Made by a program: the position numbers and the translations under genes
Notes under the pieces: generated by a model
The model's input: only the letters and a program-made list of their open reading frames with translations
Databases searched by the model: none
Told to the model about the DNA's origin: nothing
In this document: positions 42,401 through 57,400 of the stretch, in pieces
How positions within the stretch are numbered: position 1 is the first letter of the stretch
Layout: each line of letters starts with the position of its first letter
DNA from: Trochalopteron elliotii
Taxonomy: Eukaryota; Chordata; Aves; Passeriformes; Leiothrichidae
Reading direction: 5' to 3'
NCBI GenBank assembly: GCA_024734555.1
Contig: JANPWX010000215.1
Span: 2,932,072-2,996,071 of the forward strand
Length of the DNA: 64,000 bases

Positions 42401-45400
42401 AGACAAAGAGAATGAAGAATAAGTGAAAGGAAAAGAAAAGAATCCTTCTCAGGGAAAAGATGAGCACATGCCTTGATAAAATAATCAGTTTTCCATTTAC
42501 AAGTTTAAACTAGGTTTAGACCATTCCTGAAAAAACCACTGATGACCTCTAAAGCTCAAAAGAATTAATAAATATAATCATTTATACATATTTATCATCT
42601 TATAAATGGCTTCACTGTAATTACTTCCTAGTACTGAAATGCACAGGACCAAAACAGAAGGACTCAGAACCTGAAACAAGGGCTGTTTTTCCTGTATGCT
42701 TACAGAGGGCTACCTCTGTCCTACATGACACAGATGTGTCACAGACTCCTCGGTGCTTAACTGATGTCTTGAGGAGTTTCAGTCTCTCCTCCTTTTTTTA
42801 ACTGCTATAACCCTTGAAAACTTCACAGCACTCTGTAGGAGAGCCTGATTTCTATCTCCAGTTGCTGAGGCAGCAAGCGGAAATAAAAAGTTAAAAAAAA
42901 TTATAGAGACCGCAAATACATTTTACATGAAGAAACCTATGTAATATATAGAAGTGGATGAACTCAGCTTGCAGACTGCCTCCTTATTTTACACCATTCC
43001 TGAGCTTATAGATTTTCCAATCAGTATTTACACTGCTCTTGAAATACAAAACTCATTTTGCGAAAACACTGCATGGAAAGGACTTTTAGGAGAATAAGTG
43101 TTTTGTATCAAAATAGAATCACAAAAACCCTTCAGTCTGCCTTGCTTGGTTTCAGTGTGGAAATACAGCTAAAAGAAGTTTATGCACACTTAGACACAAC
43201 TGGAACTGAAAAAATGTTCTAATACATATACATATTCCTGGTGAAATTAACAACTATCTGGTTTGAAACAGAAATAATGGTAGTGTTAAGAAAATACTGC
43301 TGTGACAACTTACAATGTGAGGATCACTTGCATTTCCACAGATGAGACCTTCACAGAAGGAAGGAGGGGAGGCTTCCTCAGAGAGGAAATAGAAGGTTTT
43401 TTCAAAACTGAGAATTCAACATTTGGAATAAAATATGTTTAATGTTTTTGTTTTCATGTAAACAGACCTTAGGAAGTGATCTGACAGCCTTAAGAAATTA
43501 CCATTTGAAAGAAAAAAGGTCTACATGCTTCATCTTTGATCTACGAGACAGATTTATCACAGGACAGGATGACTGAAGTTTATTCATTAGCTGATAACCT
43601 TCACATGCAACCCAAGCCTTTAATGTGCAATAAAGCAGCAAAAAAGGAAAGGACGGGGCTCTAAGGAAAGGAAACTAACTCAGCTTGGCTGAGCAGGGAC
43701 ATGGCCATGGAAGGGCACTGAGGAGACAGGGGCACAAAACCCTACAAAATGAACTCTGTCCAGCTGCCTGGGCTCCCCCATGCCCCACACCGCTGGAGAC
43801 CATCAGGTGCAGCTTGGTCCTGTGCAATTAAACCAGTCTGCATAAGGTGTCTGCTGTTCCTGCAGATGACCACAGGTACCTTTACATTAGCCATAAAATT
43901 CACATCACAGGCTGCTAGGCACTCTGAAAGAAAGCTTCAGCTTTAGAAGTTTTAAAAATCAAAAGCTATGTTCTTGATGGGGTCTTCTAATTTGTTTCAC
44001 AGTGCTACTGCCACCACCAGTATTTACATAATCTGTGAGACACTACTGCAATCCAGGAGAAACTTAAATCTTTGCACCTTCAAAGCTGGAAATTTAGTAT
44101 AAAAACACTAGCAGAAAAGCAAATAAACAGAAACTGCTTATTAAAATCAAAGCAATCCCTCAAATGCTCCACTATTAAGATCAAAAGTTAAAGGCATTGC
44201 GATTGACACCCTCCCTCATGGCAAAACTTTTTCAAGCATCAAATCTTGCAATTATGGCAGATTAATAAATTATTAATTATTAATCTGCACAACTATATGG
44301 CAGATTTAAATATTTCCAAACGTCTTATGGAGGAAAAAGAAGAAAAACAAAACCCTTACTAGCACAGCCTAATGCCCATCAATGAGCCACAAAATGAGTT
44401 TTCTGAAAGACACCAAATCCTAATTTCTTTTGAATGCGAATTAAAAAAAAAAAAAACAGGAAAAGAAAAAACAAAGTTAACAGGTGGTAACAGTTTCAGT
44501 CCTGCTTTAAACAAAGGAAACAAGTGCTCAGGGATACAATGAAAGAAGCAAGGCTATCTAAGGCAACTATGAAGGGAGATAAGGTGGTCAGCATCGACTC
44601 CTCAGTCTGACCTCTCCAGCTCTTACAACAGCAATTGCACTGGACTGTCTTTGTAAAATGCTTTTGAGATCTCCAGATAAGTGATCATTAAGAAACCTGT
44701 GTACCTCACAGCAGAGTGATACATGCATTTCTGTGCCTACTTCAAGCCAGAAACAAAGATGTTAAGCAACATGCCCAAGGTCATGCAAAGCTAAAGGCAG
44801 GAACACACCACAGAGCCCGGACTCTCACAGCCCTTAAGAAATAATCCATCACAGTCGGGCATGCACTAAAAGAAGTAAGCAAATGTCTCTGTATTTGACA
44901 ACATCTGACCTATGAAAGGAAGTAGTTTCAAGACAAGTGGCAAGAAACAAAACACAGCTGCAGCAGAAAGCCCTACTAGAGAATAGCTCAGCACCAGGAA
45001 TAAGTAGTACCACCTTGCAGGATATTTGTCAGACTGCCTGCTGTAGCACCACACTTGCAGAGCTACACTCAAAGAAAAGGTTATTCCAGACACACAGACT
45101 CTAAATAAAGGCAAAATAAATTTTTAAAAAATCTCAAAAAAAAAAACCCCAACCTGAAGAGATGCTGGTGTGTGCAACTTGCCACACGCAGACAACCAAA
45201 ACGCTACCAACTGTAATTTCTAGAACATTGTGCACTACCAAGACAAGACTACCAGCTGCCTAAGAAGTGAATCATCACATTAAAAAATGACATTTTTTTT
45301 AGTCCACTAACGTCTTTTCTAGAAGCTGCAAAATTAAACTATTCTGCATCAAAACCAAAAACAATTCCAGTAAATAAATAATATCAGTAAATTCCATTTT

Positions 45401-48400
45401 GACTTCAGTAGACCTGTCAGAACTCCTAGTATTCTGCTGTTTTCTACTTTAATTGTGTGAGGTTTCTTCTCCAAAATAATGTCAAAATGAGGGAAAATTA
45501 ACCTCTATCAATTTCTCACCAGCTCTTGCTATACTAAAGCAAGCAGAAAATGCTCTTCTAATTCTGAAACTCACTTTTGAAATTTAAATCACAGGAAGAA
45601 AGCAAAAGAAAATAAAACAAACAAAGCATTTTTTATCTGGTAATGCAAAAAAAATCATTATTTTGTATGCTGAAAATATAAAAATAAATATTAAAGCTTT
45701 TCCTCATTTAAACTGTATTTGGAATATCCTACACCATTAGTTAAAATGACAGAATACAGCTACCTGAAGCCTATGTAAAGAATCTCTCTTTAACAGGCTT
45801 TTAAAGATTGAAGCCAGAGCATCTAAAAAGCACATCCCTGAATAATTTAAGATTCCTGGCATCTACATTGAAAGAGCACCTTTACTAAACCTGGAGGAAC
45901 AAAAAAAGAGGTAAGAGAAAGAATAAGGTCATGAAAGATCAGTGACAAAATCACTACTAAAAAAAGTATTTTTCCTATCTTAAAGTATAATCAGACATCG
46001 AGAAGCATGGATTTTTACAGCCAGCCCTTCCCATTTACTGTCAACAGATGTGGTCTAACATTAACGTTTACCCCTTGGCAGTGTTAAGTTAAGGCTGTGA
46101 TGATCTCGGAAACAATACAGGAACAAAATAAATGAGAAGGAAGGAAACTGATCAAGAAGGTGAAGCACAGACAAATCCTCATTAACAGAAACTCCGTAAC
46201 AAATATAAGCCAAAACTTAGATTTTATCATTAATTTTAAATATATAACTGACATTTCAGGGCAAAAGAAAAAAAATTAAAAAGAGAACTCTGAAAAAGGA
46301 GATCCATGCAAATACATATTATTAAAACAAAATAAGCCGTGATTATGGTTTAACTATTAAGACACTAGGCAATCTAGTTTGGTGCAGAGTAATCCTGATT
46401 TATAACCAACTGCACCAAGGTCGCATTACAATTCAGTGTTTTGTTGACAATACCAAGTTTTCTTTGCCAACTACATCTTTTAAACATCAGCAAATCCTAC
46501 CTACTTCCTCTTGTGTCTGTCACAGAAACCATCCAAACAATGGGTGCAAGTAATCTTCACCTCAACAGCTATTGACTTCGAGCAAACTGAACACTTTATT
46601 CATTTTTGCTGCTGGAGTGGAAAGTCCTTGCTGTTCTACAGTATCTGAAAGCCTTGCCACTGATTACAACCAGTTCAGGATCTGGCTCCTCCTCAGTATA
46701 TGAAAATGGACTTGAAACAATAGGAAACTTTATCTGAAGAAGTTAACACAGGTCACCCTTCTCCAAATGTGGATACAGACTTTATATGGAGGGAAAAACA
46801 GCTTAGTTAGGTTTAATGAATTGGATATGAATTAGAAAAAAGTGTCACATACATAATGTTGTTTTAAAAAAACACCCCAAAACATTCACCTTTTTAGAGG
46901 AAACAGATTTTTTTCATCTTTGCTTTACACAACTTTTCATGTTATTGTTAAAGAACAGTCATTAGGAAGTTACTCGAATGTTCAGCAAACAAGTGAACTG
47001 CATTATAAAAGCAGAATCAAAAAGAGACAAAACCAACCTGCCTAAAACAGAAGTTTTGAGTAAAAGCCTATAGAAGCAATTCCTCTCTCCTGTGGAATTT
47101 TTATTTTGTGCAAGAATGGAAATGAAAAAGCAAGGAATTACACTATTTAATATGTAATTAAGTATTTTTCCAGTATAACTTCAAACCCAAAAAAAAAAAT
47201 TACACACATTTTTGTCTCTTAGAACTCAAGAATTTCAGTACTCACAGAAAGTAGAAAGGTACAAGAAACCTTTGGTTTTTCAAATTTCAGCTTAACAAGC
47301 TAGTTGTTATCTACTCTAAATTCCACTCACACTAAACAAAATTAGAAAAAGGCTCTTTGTGATAGGTATGCCAAGTCAAAAAATATTTAATAAAAAGGTA
47401 AGAGAAGATGGAGCTTTGATGACAAAAAAGTAAGGTTTGAAAGTACAGGCATTACTAAGATTCTTATGGTAGGAAGGGCCTCTTTCCGGACGACATAAAG
47501 GAGTAACAAAATAAATTCTACGTTTAAATAGGTAAACTGAAGCTTAAAGCTTGACATGCTGGATCCTTAGCTAACAGAAATATGCGTAATTCCAATAACG
47601 TCAATAAAACCACATGAAGTTACGCTAGCTGTTGATCTCATAATATCTAAAGCCCACACCTAACTATAAATACACATATTATGTTTGCTTTTCAAAAACT
47701 GATTGAAGTTTAATAGCAACTCATAATTGAAATATTCATGGTCCCAAGCTAGCTTTGAAGTTAAATCCCTGAGTGGATAAAGTGGACTGTATATCTAATC
47801 TAAACTAAATGTTTCCCCTAGTTACTAATACCAGTGCAGTTTCACTAGTTAAAATCATTATTACAGAAAATAAATGCAAAAGCACTTTAAGGGGCACTGA
47901 ATCCTGCTCAGTGCTAGGACACAGCACATGATCTTGGCAGTATCAGTTCCTCCACTACCTTCCACATCTTGCTTCAAGAGCTGACTTCTTCAAATCACCA
48001 AGCTGGTGATTTCTAGGCAAGAAAATTTTAACCACATTGTTCCAGAACTGCCACTGTTACTGAAGCTTCTTAAGTCTCCTTTTAATGTTTCAATTTAACA
48101 TAACTCTCAACTTAACAGCACAGATCTGTCTCGGCTTTAAAGCCCCTTTCTCAAACAACGAAGCTAGAAATAAAATGTCATTATTTTTTTGTACCTGGAA
48201 TGCAGATTGTAACTGTTTCACTGGAACACTTCAGTTTTCTTTACACGCTTTGCACTTCACTTATACACCCCTATCTACATACAGCCCCATAAATGAAATT
48301 TCAATAGCAAAGCACAGTTTAGTTTAGATGCCTCTGAACTAAAGTGGCTGTCACCCCCTCCATCGGTTTACACTTCTGTCCTTCCTCATTTTTGGCTTAA

Positions 48401-51400
48401 TTAAATGTATTAAACACTAAATCTATAAACGCTTTTCCATTCTCTCCCATGTAAAAAATAAAAATTAAAATAAATAAAATAAAATAAAATAAACTTTAGT
48501 AGGTTTTTAATAAAAGAAGTCAAATGCTTCTGCCAGACTGCTGCCAGTAATGGGCTCAGTACTGCACAGTTACAGACTATACAGAGCAAGCCATTATAAT
48601 GGAGTTTGAAGGCAGGCTTGGATCCTAGAGAAAACAGTCACAATTGTGCTACTTCTGCAGCAGTAATTTCCCCATGGCTTTGGTTATGTTGATCTCCATT
48701 CCTGTTTCGCAGAGCCCAGAGCTACATACATTATATCCCAGTATATGTCTGAAACTCCACAACCTTTGCCAGACTAACTCTCCAGGAAGCTCTCCTGACC
48801 TTTACTTAAGATAAAGAAACCAACCGAAATTAAGAAATAAATGTTCCTTTGATAATACTGTGTAAGCTGTGGCTAAGGAACTCTGAAACACAACAGCATT
48901 AATAAAATAGCCATATTAGGAGAATTTCTTTATCACCAAAAGCAGTGGCCAGCTTCAATGGGGCTTTTCATTCACAGTCCACAAATTATTTTCCAAGAAT
49001 CATTGACTTGTTGTGTAACGATAATTGTGGGTTAATAGAAGCCCCAGTTGAACTTTGTACTCTTACACAAAGGTATATGTATGAATGACTATATTTGGAC
49101 ACAGATCCATATGTAAAGTAACATATCTGATTTTCAATTTATAGATTGTTTTGTCTTTCATATTATAATGTAATTTAGGAAAAAAAAGTCTCTGAAGACA
49201 GGGGTAAAAAAAAAAACAACCCCCTTCTGTTATAAAAGGCAATTTTCAAAGTTTAAAAGTGACCATGATTGTTGGTTAGCATATGTACAGGAACTTTGAG
49301 AGAAAAACTAATTTAAATTGTTCCTGTGCAGGGATACTATTCTGCACAGCAACAATTCCAGGGGATTAAAAAAAAGGTGTGGGGTTTTTTATACAAAATG
49401 CTGTTATGAATACTATCAATAAATTCTTCTTAAAACAGCCTCTTAAGAACTGGAAAAAATAATCTAAAATATTTATAGGAAAAACTCAGCAAGTGTGAAT
49501 TTGGTTTTTTTGGTTAAAGATTATTTTAATGCAATTCTTCCTAATCTCTCTAATATTAATTTTAATATTTCAGTACATGAATGCTGTATTTAACAGCTAC
49601 CTGGTTTAGTGAACTGCAGTAATTATCACTCCAACAGGATAAACTATTTAAGTTATTCAGCAAAATGGAAAAGCTACCATGTGCTCTGCTACAATCAGCA
49701 CATGCTGTTTAGAAGAGACCGCTGATGACAGGAAGAAGCCTTGCCATGAAGAAGAAAAGTGCAAAAAGAAGCTCGAAGAAGTCTGTGACTTTGTCAGATG
49801 TTTCTCATGCTATGCCCTTGCAATCACCCAATACCACAGAACAGCAGGTACAGCAAAACCGAGCCAGCATTTAACAGAATAGGAGCATTCTAATAGGTAA
49901 AGGCAAGACTTGAGGGGCACAGGCTGACAAAAATAAGTTTAGGGTCTTGTTTAGTAAGTAGAAAACAGTGCAAAGCACGCAGCTTAACATAACTCCTGCT
50001 TTCACCAATTAACTCAAAGGAAAATATTGTTTGAGCAAGAAAATGCCACATGCTAAGACAACTTAAAAATGTTACAGCTGTGGCTGTATTTGATTATGTT
50101 GAGAATTTTATTTATTTATTCATACACAAAACGTGTTGAGCAGCCTGACTTCTGATCAGCAGAGATGCATCCTATGTCCCACAGGATCTGATCAGTACCA
50201 GCTAAAAAGCTCCTCCGCTCACTCTACAGAGAAACTCCTTCCACCTCCACAACCTAAGATTTTCCATGCTTCCCTGGGGCTGCAGGTGGAAATGACAGGA
50301 AAGGGCCCCGTGCTAAAGGTTATACCTTCAGCCAAACAATTTCTTTTGGCTGCACATCAAAATGCCACTTGCTTTATCTACTCATCACACTGATGTCACC
50401 GATCAGCAAAAGGAGCTATCACATGACCACAGATGACAAAATAAATAGCAAATATGAAGACACGGATATACAAATATATATATTTTAAGAAAGTGATGAT
50501 ATGTAGTATACTTACAATTTTCAGCCTGATAGTCTGGCACAAACTGCTCGTCATTGTCAGGTACCTGAGCTGAAGAAAGGAAAATAAAAACAAAACAAAC
50601 AAAAAACAAGAAACAAGAATTAAAATAAGCCATTAAAGCATAAAAAAAAGACTCTTGTACTTAATTTAAAGAACAATCAAATTTAAAATTATGATTTTTT
50701 GTTTCTTCATTGTTGAGTATGAAAATCAGGCAACACATCATTTTAATATCAGATAAACCCTGGGGTGAAGCTGTGTGGTGCAGTGTGAGTCCACAGAAGC
50801 CCCAGCACAGAGCAATGGGAATGGGAGGATGTGGGGGCTCACTAGCCCTGCCTCACCCCCTGTACCAGGGTCTGGACCTACCATGCCACTGGTAAAACTC
50901 ATTAGTGCTCATTTTGAAAATATTTGCACATAAAGTCCACATAAACCCAAATCCCACTGATCAACACTAATGCTTCTTTAACCTTAAACTACCACACCTT
51001 CGGCTTACTTAAAAGTGATTGCGATTGCTCATGGCAGCCAGCCAACACAGTAGGGATTTTCTGTTATTGTTTTAAATATTCAAAAATAATGATTTTACCA
51101 GACCACAGAATTCCTGGTTCAAGACAACACTTCAGACATCGAAAAAGATTTACTTAAAGCAAAAAATCCTGATTAACATCCATTTGCCTTTTGTAAGATC
51201 GTCTTAGCTTTTAGGAAACTTCCATCACAAACCTGAGCTATTAAATACAAACATTTCACAGTCTGCTGATAGACAATTTTGTTCCTCTGGTACCACATTT
51301 CCTTTTTGTTGTATATCTAAGACATTAGCCATCTCTCAAACTGCGTGGTAAACTCATTTAAACCATTTAAGCTGAAATACCACTAAATGTTTATTATAGA

Positions 51401-54400
51401 TGAATACATTCGAATAACTGCAGAACATTATACAGAGAAACGGCATCCTTGGAGCATGACTGATTCTGGTACCATCATGAGAGAGATCCAGTTATCTTCT
51501 CTTAACTTCGTCATCTTTTCCTCAACATACACACTAACTGGAATCGCCACTGCAAAGCTGCATAAAATTATTGTTTAAAAATACTTTCTGCAGTTCTGGG
51601 CCAAAGACAAGCAAATAATTCATATGATCTTAATTAAAAGTTAACATCTGCCGTGATCTGGTTACCCAACAAGATTTGAAAGGTAAATGCCGCTTATATA
51701 ATCATTTATCGAAACTGCGACTGTCAAATGTTCTCAAATATGTTAAATGATAAAATGTAACTTTAATGTCCTTTGGAACACTTTCTAGCATAGGAAGTGC
51801 ATATTCCCCATTATATATGTGTAATTTCTACTAGTCTTAATATAATTTGTTTGAAGTAAAAAGATATATTTAATTTAAATTACTCACAATTATTTTGAAT
51901 GTGCACTACAGTGCTCTTCATGGACCAGATCTCCACTCCTTTACTCAGGAAATATTTCTAATGACTTAACTGGAAGTATTTTTTTTTCCTGGGTAAAGAG
52001 TTCAGAATCAGGCTCATAATACTGAAAAATTATTTGCTCTGGGGTTTAAAATAAATTTAAAATCCTACTGTCTTAATTACAGCAAATACCCCTTAAAAAC
52101 AAATGACCTTGGAAATGTGCAAATACAGATTTGAAAAGAAGTGTGAATAAGAAATACACTAAGTGTAATTAGCCTTACTTTGAAAAAAAAAAAAAAAGCA
52201 TAGCTACTGTTGCTTTGTTGTTTGGGTTTCTAATTAAAAACAAATAAACAAATGAAATCAAACCCGAGAGTAACCCATGCTTTTAGAATAAACCAGTACC
52301 TCTGAGAACATACTTGTTCCTTGAAGTTTGAATCTGTATAAAACAGTACCAACCCAAATATTCCCACTATTTTGATACATTCAATTTCTCTTTCTTCCAG
52401 AGAAACCCCAGAAGTGTTACCGAGAACGAACTCAGGGACAGGATGAGCCTAAACACTAACGCTCTGCAATTTCTGACATTTCATGCAATTGACTACACGT
52501 GAATGTTTGGGGTTTTCTTTACAAAAATGCCAACTATTTGACTGTCACAGAAAAATCTGATTATGAAATCAAGGTCTTCTACTTAAAAATCTGTTCCTAA
52601 GGTATTTTATATTTTTCACTTGCTTTTGAAGTGTCTGTGAGTACATTCAGAGTTAAAGTAATTGAATCAAGTAACTTCTTGTTTACAGAAGATACATCCC
52701 ACACATTTTTCTTAAGCCAGCTATCATTTTCAAATGCAGCAAGGAGGATAGCAGAATTAATTTTTTTAACATGCACCTGCATTTTATATATACATGTATA
52801 TGTAGAGATATATATATATAAAAATTTGTGAATCTGTATCTTTAAAAGCCTCAAAGAAAACAAAACCCCTTCTGTTTAAATAAAGAGGCTACATTTAGTG
52901 GTTGCAAAACAGGGAAAGAAATTTCATATAACTTTCCAGAGAGCATCCTCTGTGCACTGGACAGCTTCACCAGTGCTTCATTCTGTTTTTATCAATTTAA
53001 TTTGACTTAGTCCAGAAAAAAAATCTGCTGCAGAAATTGATGTATATATCAGTAAGTAAGGTCCTTTTTTTTCCCCAGCCAGAGAGTAAGAAAAAACCAA
53101 AATATATCTGGTTGAACTGTCATGGAAACCACTACATTACTGCCATTACCCCTGATTTGCTCTCGTTTATGGAGTAAACAAGAATAATGTACTTCATTCA
53201 TGGATCCCCAAAATTTATGAAAGCATATTTAATAGAGATGGAGCACATCACTTTATCGGTACTCTAGAAACAGGTGGAGACTGTGCTGTCAAAATTTACT
53301 TTAAATACAATATTAACATAGCCTTAAAAGACTCTGTAGAGAAAGGAACACAGCAAGTTAAGAAGTGTTTAAAACCCTGCCAAATATAAACAAAACAAAT
53401 AACAGCATCCAAAACATTCAAACTAGAAACATGCATTTCCAACTGGAATGTAAATTTAGTACCATCAGTACCTTAGAAATGAGCCCACAAGCCTATACAG
53501 AGAAATCAAAAGGACCTGCTAACTGGCAAAAATGAGAACTTAAATTATTTCTTCCCTTAATCTGATATTATTCTTAAACAAGCAGAACTGAAACTTGCAC
53601 ACAACCATACGGCTGAAATGCACTCATTGTCATAGGGAGATTCCTTCCACCAGCACCTCGCTGTAAGATGCTGTATCACTGGGATACATCATCCCATTGC
53701 TCAAGCAGAAGAGGGCTTTTGTACCTGGATTTTGGATAATTAGTGGTAGATTTTGCAGCAAATTAAATAGGCAGGTAAAGACACTTCGACACGACTATCT
53801 GAAAGAAAAATGTAACTTGCAGTGTCACAACTGTCTACACATTTATATACATAGGTCATTCATTTCCTCTTTTATTCAGAAATACTGCAACTTAGCAAGG
53901 CTGCCATAAAAGCTTCTGCTAACATACACAAGACACATTGCAGAAATCACCAAAACTTTTTTTTTTTTTACTTTGTCATTCAGAGGAAAATTGAAAAAAG
54001 ATATATCTGAAATGATCACCCATCTGAATGAGAACATTTCCTTGAGCTACTTAATTATGGGGGTTTCAGAAGGCAAGTATATTCCAAAAGACTAATAAAA
54101 GGTTTTTAAAGATATTAAGCACGCGGCTTTTACTGCTTATAGCAGAAGCAGATACATTAGTTCATTCCACATTCACAGCCATCAAGACTCAGACTCCTGA
54201 AGCAGACAACATCTGCAGCATAAACTATCCAACTCAGCCTAGAATGTTACCAAAAGTTTTTTGTTTTTTTTTCTTCTGACTACAGCTATGTCTCAAGAGG
54301 ATTTGGAAAGCATGCAGAAACGTTAATGATGATCCCGAGATGTTATCAGTTTAGGTTTTACAATTTCACTACCTACTGAGCTATGCAAACATTCACAGCA

Positions 54401-57400
54401 CAGAAATACTTAATATCTGTTTGTAGTTTTTAGAGCTTTAAACACTCTTTGAAAGGCTGAACTGACGGCTCATTTTGCAAAGGGAAAGCAATTTGGAGGA
54501 AAAAAAAAAGTTTAGAACTCGGGCCTGTTAGTGTGCTTTCACTGCAAGTAAACAAAAAGTCCCCATTAACAAGCATCCAGGACAAAAGGAGTTAATATTT
54601 AATTAAAACCAGCTCTATCCACTGTAACAATGACCTGGAGCCAAATAAGGCAGAAGATGTATGAGTCATTCTTTCTGCCAGTGAATGAGACAGCTGATCT
54701 CCCAAGCAATTCCTCAAGACAAGCAGTCAGAACTGGAGTTCTGCCTCCATTCACAAAAACACAGTCCAGCATGAACCATGTGGCCCCAACCACAAGCTTT
54801 TCATGTCACACCCTTCCAGAAAGCTACAGCAAAGTAAACTTGAACTTTAGGCATAAACACAGTGATTTCACTGCTTTGTCTCAAGATGCAGCACAGACCT
54901 GCTGAGGAACGTTATTTAATAAATGAAAAGTTAAGCAAACTATAAAGGGCTTAAACTTAACTCTTCCTTCTCCCACTCACAAACTGCTTCCAAAAGCTCA
55001 GCTGCACTCCAGAGAAAGGTGTTCCTGTTAAAAAAAAAACTGGAAAGTGCCCAGAAAAACAAGAAGCTGAAAATGCTTCACTTAAAACTTTATTTTGGGT
55101 AGCAGAGCACTTCCTGCGGTACTGTGTGCTCTGACCTCATGCTTCACTTTTAGAGCTAAGAGCAATTAGTTTTAAAATATCCATCATTTATTCAAAGTGG
55201 CAAAAGAAATTGAAATTGACAGGGAAGTCTATATGAGCAGCAGTGTTTTGGCCTTAGCTAAAATAAGACTTCAGGCCTCAACAGTAATGGATCTATTGAG
55301 TTTTCTTTGATACAGTGTCACTTCTGAACATCTGAAAGATTGGCTAAATTGTAAGTATTCCTGCAAGAGCTGGGGTGGGGGGGTGTTGGTTGGTGGCTCT
55401 TCTTTTTCCATGGGAACAACTGTTTCTAACAAAGAAGCATTGGGAATGCAAAACAGTGATAAACTTCAAGATGGTAAAAAATATTATTTCCCATAAGCAC
55501 TGGATTTGCTGTCAAAACAACCCCAAACCCTTTTTACATAACGTGAGATGCTCTGACTAATAAACTTAAATCACATCAATACTAGCTCCAGATCTCAAAA
55601 TTCTTTCTTATGTGAATAATCCCTAGGAATATGAAGATGGGTTTGCAGAATCTGTTCTTCATTTGCTGCTATACTAAAAATGAGAAAAAAGGTTAGCTTA
55701 AAAGGAGTACTCACATTTAATATTTTGCTACATTGTCTCATGGTTAGCAAACCCCTCTACGCTTTTGAAAATTACGATTTTGAGTAAAATTATGTACTTT
55801 TTTGCATTTTTTTTGTATTTTTTTAGAAAACAAGAAAAACATGAAAATTTATTACTACAAAGACTTTTCAGACTTGTAGATTTTCAGTGGGTTTATTTCT
55901 TTTTGATTTTTTTTAAATAACATCCACTTCCCTCACATTTTGCCTAATCTGTTCTTTTTTTTGTGCAGATATTTATGATCATGAGCTGTGAGTATTAGAA
56001 AATCAAATCTATCAGATCACTAGAGTCCACAAAAAAAAATTATATTCTCTGTACTACAAACTGAAAGTGTTTTCACTGCTTTTAAGAGTGTTCCCGTCAG
56101 GCAGATTTCAGCCATGAAGATATTAAATTACTATTTCTTGACTCTTATTGCTCCTATAAAAATGTGGATAGTTCTTGAATGTGGCTACATACCATCTGCC
56201 TTATACTGGCTAAATTTTACAACTTTTTGGCAGAAAAAAGCTAGTTAGCCAGATTAAACAAAGCCACTCTAACTAGACTAATATTTGAAGATCCAGTACT
56301 CTCTTTAATGAAAAGCAATCCTTCAAGACTTAGAAACTATTTCCTTTCACACCTCCTCATTCAAGAAATAAACTACAAGTCAACACTCGCCTAAACATCA
56401 CTGCAACACTGGTGGGACCTTCACATTAGGAGAACAGAGAGAAGAAATTTATTTCCTCAAGTTCATTCCAAAGTTGGCCAATAATTACTTGTGAGAAATG
56501 ACTTACATTCAGATACTAAGAAGTGGCTTCTGAATACCAGTAGCCTGAAGAAGCCATCCACTCAATTTAGCTGAGTTGCGGTAGAGGCATGAACCCGTTA
56601 CCTGTAGCTGTTATTTCAAACCACTTACTGTTTACATAATCTTCTTGTATGTTTTTCAAATCACACAAAGAACATTACATTTTATTTTTAGTATATTACC
56701 ATCTGAGAAGCTTATTATCTGTCGCTCTAAGAAGCAGATCTAGTGCATAAATTTATTATTTGTCTTCACTTGGGATGCCTCTTATGTATCTTAAACAACT
56801 GTAGGAGAAATTAGTATCTAAATAATATTTAAAAAAAAAATCTGAGTTTTTTCTTAATCTAGTATTCCCCAAAACCAAATGCTTTCACCATAGAAAGGAG
56901 ACACTCACTAACAATTTGTTCTCTCTTCATTTTGTTCCACAATAGGTAGGAAGAGCTACCATGACAAGATAACATTAGATTAATATTTTAACCGCCTTTT
57001 TCAAGTCACCGAACAATTGCTACCTGACAGAACCAATCTGATTCCAAATACATGGAATCAATAAAGTCATTTTATAGTATTATCATGTCAAAACGTTGCC
57101 ACTGAGTTATTTAAATACAAAATAAAAGATAAAATCCAAGTAATATTTGTCTTGGTTAGCAATAGGCAACTTTAACTATTTCAAGGTTGAACACTGAAAA
57201 AATTATTAAAGGCTTTCCATTTTCAATTTCTAGCATGAGAAAACTGTTATACTCTATCTTTTGTCTTGCATAACAATTGACACGGGGCAACCTTACTCAG
57301 AATAAGTTTTACATCAAAATAATTTAGAGTCTTTCTTACATATATAATACTACACAGAGTAAGAAGCAAAACTCATTTCCATAAAAATCTACTATGCAGC

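Larger units (their letters stand above)
30097..50515 (-). other. ETV1 intron 5, the largest intron
   Basis: A 20.4 kb GT-AG intron between the COP1-degron exon and exon 6. It holds a perfect 16-bp-arm hairpin (34432-34473), a perfect 20-bp palindrome (40792-40811), an AT-rich hairpin (44257-44288), an old MIR-like SINE piece (about 44750-44835), a degraded old repeat (about 41285-41520), an AT/CA microsatellite and an AAAAT repeat. The longest open frame of the window (39363-39833, minus) lies here but resembles nothing known to me. Confidence 0.85.
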
